Assembly (NCBI GenBank): GCA_041741895.1
Contig: JBGSJO010000030.1
Span: forward strand, 1-17,297
Direction of reading: 5' to 3'
Length of the DNA: 17,297 bases
From: Allopontixanthobacter sp041741895
Lineage (GTDB): Bacteria; Pseudomonadota; Alphaproteobacteria; Sphingomonadales; Sphingomonadaceae
Shown here: in pieces, positions 7,995-13,923 of the stretch
How positions within the stretch are numbered: the first letter of the stretch is position 1
How the letters are laid out: the number at the start of each line of letters is the position of its first letter
Position numbers and translations under genes: made by a program
Notes under the pieces: model-generated
What the model saw: the letters and a program-made list of their open reading frames with translations, nothing else
Database searches by the model: none
What the model was told of the DNA's origin: nothing

Positions 7995-8013
7995 TTTCAT
8001 ATCATATATGAAA
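7995..8013. promoter_or_regulatory. 8-bp inverted repeat, possible operator
   Basis: TTTCATAT (7995-8002) and ATATGAAA (8006-8013) are perfect inverted arms with a 3-base spacer. The AT-rich dyad is typical in shape for a dimeric winged-helix regulator site. It lies about 175 bases before the MarR-like gene and just before the sRNA candidate, so autoregulation is a reasonable but untested idea. Confidence 0.4.
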
Positions 8014-8029
8014 TGATTTGCCAAAAGCC

Positions 8030-8127
8030 GATATAGGTTCTACCCCCACTTGGCGACCCGAAGGGCTGGAGTACTCCAACCTTCCACTTTTGCCCAACGC
8101 TCTGAAAATGAGCGTTGGGCTTTTTGC
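8030..8127 (+). ncRNA. candidate small RNA ending at an orphan intrinsic terminator
   Basis: There is no plus-strand gene upstream of the terminator at 8092-8125, so something short should be transcribed into it. The 60 bases before it can fold: arms 8061-8064 (AAGG) with 8080-8083 (CCTT) enclose TGGA/TCCA (8067-8070 and 8075-8078) around a GTAC loop. C-rich unpaired stretches (ACCCCCAC near 8042-8049) could pair with Shine-Dalgarno regions. The 5' end is a guess; no convincing -35/-10 pair was found. Not matched to any RNA family I know. Confidence 0.4.
8092..8125 (+). terminator. strong Rho-independent terminator
   Basis: Perfect 11-bp arms GCCCAACGCTC (8092-8102) and GAGCGTTGGGC (8110-8120), a 7-nt loop, and TTTTT at 8121-8125. 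On the opposite strand the hairpin is followed by AAAAG rather than T, so it is directional for the plus strand. Confidence 0.88.
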
Positions 8128-8187
8128 TACTTCCGACTTATGATCGGGCGGTTGATCAAAAACCAGCGAAATAAACTGTAGTTCGAA

Positions 8188-8502
8188 ATGCCAGATTACA
8201 CCAAGATTAAGCTGATAAACTTTCTGGTCGCTTTGCGCCGCCTTCCGCCCTTGTCGGAATTATCAGGCGAAGAAGAGCGGATACTATTTGAGCTGAAAGC
8301 GGTGTGGGACCAGCAAGGCGCATTGTCAGTGTCAGATGTTTATGACCTGGGCGAAGGCAAATCATCGTCAACATCTTATCGATTGTTGATGGGGCTCAAG
8401 GACAAGGGACTAGTCGACATCTCAGTCGATGAGACGGACAAGCGCAAGCGCCACGTCGAATTCACACCTGCAGCTAATAAGCTATTTGCGGCCCTCAGCT
8501 GA
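8188..8502 (+). CDS. MarR-like winged-helix transcriptional regulator (small)
   Basis: A 104-residue protein. Residues from about 45 onward read as a winged helix-turn-helix: a recognition-helix region SSSTSYRLLMGLKDKGLVDIS followed by a charged beta-wing DETDKRKRHVEFT and a closing helix PAANKLFAAL, the MarR-type layout. The N-terminal dimerisation helices are short compared with typical MarR proteins (about 140-150 residues), so it is a minimal version. No ligand can be inferred. The ribosome-binding site is weak. It ends two bases before the next gene's ATG, implying co-transcription with the membrane protein. A dyad upstream (7995-8013) is a candidate operator. Confidence 0.7.
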   Translation: MPDYTKIKLINFLVALRRLPPLSELSGEEERILFELKAVWDQQGALSVSDVYDLGEGKSSSTSYRLLMGLKDKGLVDISVDETDKRKRHVEFTPAANKLFAALS

Positions 8503-8504
8503 GA

Positions 8505-9059
8505 ATGGAACAAAATGGTGGAGTGCTCCAATTCAAGATTCAGTTCGCCGCCTTCATTGTGGTCCTGTACGTAGCGCTCTATTATTTAACAGGTCTCTTG
8601 GCCGCAGAAAATCTTCCCGTCGCCGTTGCTTCGCTTCTTTTTTTGCCCGCATTCGCCAGACTGCTTGGCTTCCTAGTAATTGGCTATTGGTCGATCCCTG
8701 CCCTGTTCATTGCTGGCCTATTCTGCGTCGACCTTGGCCTAGGACTTTCAGATAGAGTTCTCGTCTCAGCCTTCATTGCAACGGGTGCTCCACTGGCAAT
8801 CGGCACCACAAGCCGCCTTCTGCAACTGCAACCAAGCCTGACCAATCTGACACCAATACGGCTGCTCTGGCTCTCGCTCGCAAGCTCGTTCGGAAATATG
8901 ATCTTTTACAACACAAGCCTTGTGTTGGTCGGTCTCGGCGGATTCCGACCGAAGGTGCTCACCGCAACCTTCTTAGGCGATGCGCTTGGAACTTGGGCAA
9001 TTATCTATGTGATCAAGTTAAGCCTGACTTCCTGGGGCAGGTGGGTCCAGAACCGATAG
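8505..9059 (+). CDS. hypothetical polytopic membrane protein paired with the MarR-like regulator
   Basis: A 184-residue protein with roughly five or six predicted hydrophobic helices (about 10-30, 35-55, 57-75, 82-100, 130-150, 155-176). Near the end it has FLGDALGTWAIIYVIK, reminiscent of the GD-x-x-G element that ends MASE1-type membrane sensor domains, but no signalling output domain follows. The start lies two bases after the regulator's stop. No catalytic or transport motif is recognised. The gene ends 12 bases before the IS630 left end, and its C-terminus (WGRWVQNR) looks natural rather than truncated. Confidence 0.6.
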   Translation: MEQNGGVLQFKIQFAAFIVVLYVALYYLTGLLAAENLPVAVASLLFLPAFARLLGFLVIGYWSIPALFIAGLFCVDLGLGLSDRVLVSAFIATGAPLAIGTTSRLLQLQPSLTNLTPIRLLWLSLASSFGNMIFYNTSLVLVGLGGFRPKVLTATFLGDALGTWAIIYVIKLSLTSWGRWVQNR

Positions 9060-9071
9060 CTGTGCCTAGTA

Positions 9072-10238
9072 GCAGAGGCACTGGATCGATCGGATCATAT
9101 GAGTCCGATTGGGGATTCCTGTTGTGTTGTGATGTGCGAGTTTGCGCGCATGCGCAAAGGTATTTCCTTCACCCTGTCTGCCAGCGATCGTCAGCGACTG
9201 CGGGCGATCATCGCTAATCCTATGAGTTCGCAGAAGCACGTCTGGCGAGCGTGGATTGTTCTTCTGGGCGGCGAGAGCCGTGGAACCTCGGCTATCATGG
9301 CCGAGACCGGCAAGTCCAAGACCTGCGTTTGGCGCTGGCAAGAGCGCTTCATGCACTAAGGCGTCGATGGTCTGCTGCGGGATAAGTCCCGGCCTCCCGG
9401 TAAGGCACCGGTTCCGCCCGACCGCGTAGCTGAGATCATCAGGTTGACGCAGGAGCCGCCGCCCCACGAGGCGACCCATTGGACATTGCGCGCGATGGCG
9501 AACGTTGCCGGCCTGGCAGCCTCGACCGTCCAGGCGATCTGGAAAGCGCATGGCCTCAGTCCGCATCGCTGGCGGCAGTTCAAGTTGTCCAACGATGCGG
9601 CTTTCGCCGAGAAGCTTCACGATATCGCCGGCCTCTATGTCTCGCCGCCGGCTCATGCGGTGGTGCTGACCTTCGACGAGAAGTCCCAGATCCAGACACT
9701 TGACCGCACCCAGCCTGGCCTGCCGATGAAGAAGGGCCGTGCCGGAACCATGACCCATGATTACAAGCGGCACGGCACGACCACGCTGTTTGCCGCGCTC
9801 AATGTGCTCGACGGCACAGTCATTGCCCAGAACATGCAGCGGCACCGGCATCAGGAGTTCATCCGCTTTCTGGGTCGGATCGAGCACTAGATCCCGAAGG
9901 ACAAGGCCATTCACGTCATTCTCGACCACTATGCGGCACACAAGAAGGACAAGGTTCAGGAATGGCTCGTCCGCCATCCGCGCTGGACCTCCCACTTCAC
10001 CCCGACCTTGTGCTCATGGCTCAATGCTGTCGAGGGCTTCTTCGCAAAACTGACCCGTCGGCGGCTCAAGCACGGCGGCTTCCATTCGCTCGTCGATCTC
10101 CAGGCCGCGATCAATCGCTTGATCCGCGAATACAACGCTAACAACCCCAAACCCTTCATCTGGAAGCCCGATCCTGATGAAATCATCGCAGCTCGAAACC
10201 GTGGGTTCCAAACGTTGGAATCAATCCAGCTGCAGACT
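9072..10238 (+). mobile_element. IS630-family insertion sequence
   Basis: Limits are inferred from TA dinucleotides on both sides (9070-9071 and 10239-10240), as expected for this TA-targeting family, and from partly matching inverted ends (CTGGATCGAT at 9081-9090 against CTGGATTGAT read inward from the right end). The outermost bases match poorly, so each boundary may be off by a few bases. The length of about 1.17 kb is normal for IS630. The right boundary coincides with an IS5-family insertion. Confidence 0.7.
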
Positions 10239-10241
10239 TAG
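9150..10241 (+). pseudogene. IS630-family transposase interrupted by two in-frame stop codons
   Basis: One continuous frame runs from MRKGISFTLSASDRQRL (9150) to TAG 10239-10241, interrupted only by TAA at 9357-9359 and TAG at 9888-9890, with no frameshift. N-terminal helix-turn-helix region (TSAIMAETGKSKTCVWRWQ) and DDE residues are all present: Asp at 9675-9677 (TFDEKSQ), Asp at 9924-9926 (ILDHYAAHK) and Glu at 10032-10034 (NAVEGFF). Both stops follow a CAC His codon and sit where one G-to-T change in a Glu codon would give them. An in-frame ATG at 9099 is also possible, but 9150 gives the usual start for this family. Confidence 0.85.
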
Positions 10242-10626
10242 AGCCTGATTCAAAATTTATCAATGGTAGCAATATCTTGCGATACGGCGGGTGAGAATGC
10301 GGAGGTTAGCGATATAGGCCCATGCGGTTACACTGGAGATGGATTGCTCCCAGTCTTTGGCAAGGCGGCGGCATCTGCCAATCCAGGCAAAGGCACGTTC
10401 GACGACCCATCTTCTGGGCAAGAGTTCAGAACCTTTGGCACGATCTGATCGCTTGATGATTTCGACGGTCTAGTCTCCGTGCCCTTTGAGCGCACCGCGC
10501 AATTTATCTCCCGCATATACTCCTCACGAGCGGTATCATTCCAGGCCATGCGTTCCTCCATCTTCTTGACAAAGACGGTTGAATCACAAACCAATCATAT
10601 CGCTCAACTACTTTTTAATCGGGCTC
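10241..10626 (-). mobile_element. internally deleted IS5-family element (386 bp, MITE-like)
   Basis: Inverted ends GAGCCTGATTCAAAATT (10241 onward) and GAGCCCGATTAAAAAGT (10626 backward) match at 14 of 17 positions. They are flanked by a 3-bp TTA target duplication (10238-10240 and 10627-10629), as expected for the IS5 subgroups that target TNA. Both transposase ends survive but the middle (several hundred bases) is missing. The element inserted exactly at the right boundary of the IS630. Confidence 0.82.
10260..10549 (-). pseudogene. IS5-family transposase remnant, N- and C-terminal ends fused by deletion
   Basis: On the minus strand a good ribosome-binding site (GGAGG, 5 bases before the ATG at 10549) leads into MAWNDTAREEYMRE. 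A deletion junction lies near 10505-10515. After a frame change the sequence reads GDKLRGALKGHGD, then a TAG at a place where Trp is usual, then TVEIIKRSDRAKGSELLPRR, WVVERAFAWIGRCRRLAKDW and LRILTRRIARYCYH to the TGA at 10260-10262. The WVVERxFAW block carries the DDE glutamate; the two catalytic Asp regions are deleted. It cannot encode an active enzyme but keeps both ends and could be moved in trans. Confidence 0.82.
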
Positions 10627-10629
10627 TTA

Positions 10630-10990
10630 GTCTTGCTTGATAGCCCACCGACATCCTTTCCAAAGGTTGAGCATTCTGAAGGGCGCGAAGCCACTTTTCG
10701 AGGAAAGAGGCTATGGTGTATTCAACAAGTCGGCCGCACAATTTTCTTTGGTCGGCATGATATGGCCTCAGTGCCCAAATGTCAGTTCAAGGTACTGCAT
10801 TGCGAGGTTCTGATCAGGGTGCGCGAGATCATACACAGGCCAGCGCGGCGCTAGATGTGACGATCGTCAACGGAGCTTTGCCGCACGATCATGTCAGATC
10901 TTCGCCGAAATCCCGTAGCAGGTCTCGGTTAACGAATTTATGCGCCAGGGAAAAGGCCGCTCCTCGCTCAAGATCGAGAAGGGCTAGAGT
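10630..10990 (+). mobile_element. decayed IS200/IS605-type (TnpA-only) element
   Basis: Bases 10630-10990 align by eye with 16760-17110 of the intact IS200-type element at the right edge: the leader (GATAGCC... CTGAAGGGCGCGAAG ... GAGGCTATGG) and then the first two thirds of tnpA. The leader palindrome is degraded, the copy is truncated after the KGRSS region, and the right-end hairpin is absent. Its left end has been disrupted by the IS630 and IS5 insertions. The orientation is the same as the intact copy. Confidence 0.75.
10713..10985 (+). pseudogene. IS200-type TnpA pseudogene (frameshifts, truncated)
   Basis: Starts ATGGTGTATTC at the position of the intact tnpA start. Homologous segments occur in different frames: PKCQFKVLHCEVLIRVREII (compare PKYRYKVLHGEVRTRVRDII) and DVTIVNGALPHDHV (compare GVTIVSGALSRDHV), then another frameshift before the RQGKGRSSLKIE segment. 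At least two frameshifts and one early stop are needed. The catalytic Tyr region is missing. Not functional. Confidence 0.75.
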
Positions 10991-11097
10991 AAAATGTGCG
11001 CAAACGAGACAGTAGTGGAAACGCAGCCTTGACTGCGTAGCAAGCCTGCTCAATATCCAAGTTATCTGGCGTATTAAGGTTTTACCGGCAATAAATT

Positions 11098-12090
11098 TTG
11101 AAGTGGGATCGGGGGCCAAATATCGACTACTCTGTCAAACAGGCAGGCGCGGCAAAAGCAGGCGAAAAGACAAGCAACGATCGGATAGAGTCTGGTCTTG
11201 CGGAGATGGGTAGTGTCTCAGGGCGAGAACTTGTGGGCCAACCTATTTCCTGGCCTAACATTGTTTTTTTGTTGGGCATTCTCGCCATCGCAATTCCTAC
11301 TATGTTTTTCGTAGCGCGGGAAACGTGGACCGGTGAGCAGGGCGCCCATGGTCCGATCGTCCTTATGACTGGCCTTTGGCTGCTATGGCGCGAGTGGCCC
11401 AGTGTGCGCCACCTTTCTGAAGCGCCAGCAAGCTGGAAAGTAGCAGCGCTGATAGTTCCGATGCTATTACTTTATATGCTGTCGCGGATTACCCAGATCA
11501 TCGAGCTTGAGGGATACCTCATGTACGCAGTTTTGGTAATTGTGATGTATAGCTTGACCGGCTTCAGGCCGCTTTTCGCATTAGCATTTCCGCTGATCTA
11601 CCTTGCCTTCATTTTTCCACCACCCGAGACCCTCATCTACACATTTACTCTACCGATCAAAATCGCGATCAGCGAGAGTGCGATCGCGCTACTTCAGGTT
11701 TTCGGGTATCCAATTGGCGGAACCGGTGTGGTGATCCAGATCGGTCAATACCAGTTGCTCGTTGCTGCGGCTTGTGCGGGCCTTAATTCCATTGTCTCAC
11801 TCTCGGCGTTGACGGTGTTCTATATCTATATTCGGCATAAGAATAACCGAAGAATGCAAATCGGGCTTCTATTATTTGTGCTTCCCGTCGCCGTCGTAGC
11901 GAACTTCCTGCGCGTACTGATCCTGATATTATTGACGTATCATGCTGGCGAAGCGACGGCGCAGAGTTTTCTTCACAATTTAGCAGGACTAACGATGTTT
12001 GCACTAGCGCTGGTGCTTATTTTCCTGATCGATTTGACCTTGGGGCGTTTCTTTCGGCGGGCTCGCACGACGGAAGATGTAGGAGCATAA
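11098..12090 (+). CDS. xrtV: exosortase, probably class V (XrtV)
   Basis: A polytopic inner-membrane transpeptidase-like enzyme that cleaves and transfers proteins bearing C-terminal sorting signals. The catalytic triad of the exosortase family is visible: Cys226 in AAACAGLNS, Arg272 in VANFLRV and His293 in FLHNLAG, each at the edge of a hydrophobic helix. About eight helices follow a polar N-terminus. The start is uncertain: TTG 11098 is simply the first codon after an in-frame stop and has no Shine-Dalgarno; ATG 11206 (MGSVSGREL) would remove 36 polar residues but has GGAG directly abutting it. The gene is followed after four bases by epsI, the usual partner. Third positions are more AT-rich than in the left-hand genes. 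The V class is inferred from the ACAGLN context. Confidence 0.88.
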   Translation: MKWDRGPNIDYSVKQAGAAKAGEKTSNDRIESGLAEMGSVSGRELVGQPISWPNIVFLLGILAIAIPTMFFVARETWTGEQGAHGPIVLMTGLWLLWREWPSVRHLSEAPASWKVAALIVPMLLLYMLSRITQIIELEGYLMYAVLVIVMYSLTGFRPLFALAFPLIYLAFIFPPPETLIYTFTLPIKIAISESAIALLQVFGYPIGGTGVVIQIGQYQLLVAAACAGLNSIVSLSALTVFYIYIRHKNNRRMQIGLLLFVLPVAVVANFLRVLILILLTYHAGEATAQSFLHNLAGLTMFALALVLIFLIDLTLGRFFRRARTTEDVGA

Positions 12091-12094
12091 GGCA

Positions 12095-12808
12095 ATGGTA
12101 GAATCTCATGAATTGAATCATTCACTTCGGGCGTTTAGCCGGCGTAAGGTTTTGCTAGGAATGGGGATGGCTTCGGTTGCGGCAGTTGCGCAGGCTCGCC
12201 TTCCGGCGCCAAATCGCGAACCATTGGCGAAAGAAAAGTTAGCCGCTTTGGTCCCCAACCAAATTGGAGAATGGACATTTGCTGCAGAAAACGGCTTGAT
12301 CCTGCCGCCTGAAGATGCGCTTTCGGATAGGTTATATGATAATCTCCTAACCCGTATCTATACTAGTCCGGCGGGCAAAGCGGTTATGTTACTGATCGCA
12401 TACAACAATCGTCAGGACGGGGTAGTACAGATCCACCGGCCAGAGATATGCTATCCGGCGGGAGGCTTTGTTCTTTCCCCTACTATCAGCTCCGAAATTG
12501 CTTTGCCGGCGGGACAATCCTTACCCGTACAGATTTTTTCGGCCCGCGGGCAGGCGCGTGATGAGGTCGTCTTGTACTGGAGCAGGATCGGAAGCGATTT
12601 CCCGCGTAAATGGTCTCAGCAGCGTCTCGCAGTGGCCCGGGCCAATTTGAACGGAGTGATCCCCGACGGCTTGTTGGCGCGGGTTTCGACATTCGGCTCT
12701 GATATCACAGGTGAGGCGCCGGTATTAAAGAGATTTGTCCTCGATATGGAGCGCGAGGCACCTGCACTCTTGAACAATTTGCTTTTCAATACTCCGTTGA
12801 AGGCTTGA
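12095..12808 (+). CDS. epsI: exosortase-associated EpsI family protein
   Basis: A 237-residue protein with a basic/hydrophobic N-terminus containing a twin-Arg (FSRRKVLLGMG, residues 14-24), followed by an extracytoplasmic domain. The EpsI hallmark QxHxPExCYPxxG is present as VQIHRPEICYPAGGF (111-125) with H114 and C119. EpsI (DUF3485) proteins are found as separate genes or as exosortase C-terminal domains and accompany exopolysaccharide/exosortase loci; the exact biochemical role is unsettled. Start at 12095, four bases after the exosortase stop, with AAGG just upstream, so translation is likely coupled. Confidence 0.9.
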   Translation: MVESHELNHSLRAFSRRKVLLGMGMASVAAVAQARLPAPNREPLAKEKLAALVPNQIGEWTFAAENGLILPPEDALSDRLYDNLLTRIYTSPAGKAVMLLIAYNNRQDGVVQIHRPEICYPAGGFVLSPTISSEIALPAGQSLPVQIFSARGQARDEVVLYWSRIGSDFPRKWSQQRLAVARANLNGVIPDGLLARVSTFGSDITGEAPVLKRFVLDMEREAPALLNNLLFNTPLKA

Positions 12809-12856
12809 GCGGGATATTTCGAGAACGACAATGAAACAATATGGGGTGACTGAAAA

Positions 12857-13765
12857 ATGACAGATATTCTTGGCAAGTCGGGATCCGGTCGCAATCTTCG
12901 CAGCATAACCACGCTGTGCATGGTTAGTGCGCTCAGCCTCCTCGCCGCGTGCGACAAGGCTCCGGAGGGCCAGGTTGTCGCCGTGGTCAATGGCGATGAA
13001 ATCACCCAACAGGAACTCAACGCCGAATTAGGCAATGCTTCTGGCGCAGAGGGTGATCAGATTGAGGGAGTACGAAACGCAGCCTTGGAAAGTGTAATTA
13101 ATCGCCGCTTGCTGGCTGATGTCGCGCGTGACGAAGGTATTGACTCAACCCCTGAATTCATCATTCGGCGTAGGCAAATGGAGGAAGCGCTTCTCGTCCA
13201 ATTGTTGAGCCAGAAGACCGCTCGCGATCTTAAGCAACCGTCCTCAGGGGATATCGATCGCTTTACTGTTGAAAACCCACAGATTTTCGGTGAAAGAACT
13301 TTGTTCTCAGTCGATCAAATTCGCTTTCCCACGCCAAATAGGAAAGACTATCTGAAGGCGCTTGAAGGCGCTAAGACCATGCCAGAAGTCATTGCCACGT
13401 TGAACAGGCTAGGTATCAAGTTTGATCGCCGGAATGCCCAAGTGGATAGTGCCACGCTGGCCCCTGATCTTTTCCGACAGATACGGAAGGTTGGTACAAG
13501 TGAACCGATAATCATCCCCAACGGGCCGACTGTAACAGTCAGTCAGATTCTTGCGATGGAATCGAAAGCACTGACCGGCGATGACGCACGTCCAGCGGCT
13601 TCTGAAGGGCAGCAACAACAGGCGATCCGGAAGGCGCTCGAAGAAAAACTCAAGAAGGCAAAGTCCGTTGCCGGTATCGACTACCAACCTGGTTTCGGGA
13701 CACCAGGCGAAGGGGGTAAAGCTGTGTTAGAAGGTGCTACGAATGTGCCTTCGCAAGGTGAATAG
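12857..13765 (+). CDS. EpsD-like / SurA-N peptidyl-prolyl isomerase-type lipoprotein
   Basis: A 302-residue exported lipoprotein: basic N-terminus, hydrophobic stretch, and lipobox LLAAC with Cys32. The mature part begins VVAVVNGDEITQQELNAEL, the standard opening of SurA/PpiC N-terminal chaperone domains, followed by a long helical domain (RNAALESVINRRLLADVARDEGI). The later region (LFSVDQIRFPT ... GTSEPIIIPNG) has a parvulin-like outline but is divergent. EpsD-family PPIases are regular members of exosortase loci and may help secrete or fold outer-membrane export components. A nine-codon ORF (12831-12860, MKQYGVTEK) ends in an ATGA overlap with this start and may act as a coupling leader. 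Confidence 0.82.
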   Translation: MTDILGKSGSGRNLRSITTLCMVSALSLLAACDKAPEGQVVAVVNGDEITQQELNAELGNASGAEGDQIEGVRNAALESVINRRLLADVARDEGIDSTPEFIIRRRQMEEALLVQLLSQKTARDLKQPSSGDIDRFTVENPQIFGERTLFSVDQIRFPTPNRKDYLKALEGAKTMPEVIATLNRLGIKFDRRNAQVDSATLAPDLFRQIRKVGTSEPIIIPNGPTVTVSQILAMESKALTGDDARPAASEGQQQQAIRKALEEKLKKAKSVAGIDYQPGFGTPGEGGKAVLEGATNVPSQGE

Positions 13766-13910
13766 CCGGGCCCCAAAGAGGTCGAGATCGGGTGGGCTTG
13801 TGACTCAAATCGGGCTAGTAATGGTTTCGTCAAATGTTGAGACAGCGGCGTTAATTCCGGCGCGTTCGCTCTTGGCATTGCCGTTCGCCCTCTTGCCACT
13901 CGCTGTCTGA
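13743..13910 (+). CDS. possible 50-55-residue small protein between epsD-like and MBOAT genes
   Basis: An open frame in the otherwise empty 158-bp gap, starting at ATG 13743 or GTG 13758 (the GTG overlaps the preceding TAG). The product has a strongly basic N-terminal part (VNSRAPKRSRSGG) and a hydrophobic, Pro-containing end (ALIPARSLLALPFALLPLAV). It could be a small membrane peptide. There is no clear ribosome-binding site and no known family, and the hydrophobic end lacks the basic tail of exosortase sorting signals. It may well be a chance ORF. Confidence 0.2.
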   Translation: MCLRKVNSRAPKRSRSGGLVTQIGLVMVSSNVETAALIPARSLLALPFALLPLAV

Positions 13911-13923
13911 GTGAGCGCTTTAA

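Larger units (their letters stand above)
7720..8187. other. 468-bp intergenic region at the chromosome/accessory boundary
   Basis: No convincing protein gene. It contains an 8-bp inverted repeat (7995-8013), an orphan intrinsic terminator (8092-8125) and a candidate small RNA upstream of that. A 26-codon ORF (7861-7941, MMVTQGDFDPQLASAS...) is possible but has no clear ribosome-binding site. Base composition becomes more AT-rich than in the genes to the left. Confidence 0.6.

Noticed and set aside
8030..8091. tRNA or tmRNA fragment suggested by GGTTC and CCCGAAGGG
   Set aside because: No cloverleaf, no T-arm partner and no CCA end could be built.
9066..9995. 309-codon minus-strand open frame across the IS630 transposase
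   Set aside because: Antisense of a recognisable DDE transposase frame; no family features of its own.
10579..11015. Apparent short proteins in the 10.6-11.0 kb region
   Set aside because: They are frame fragments of the decayed IS200-type transposase, shown by matching the intact copy at 16840-17265.
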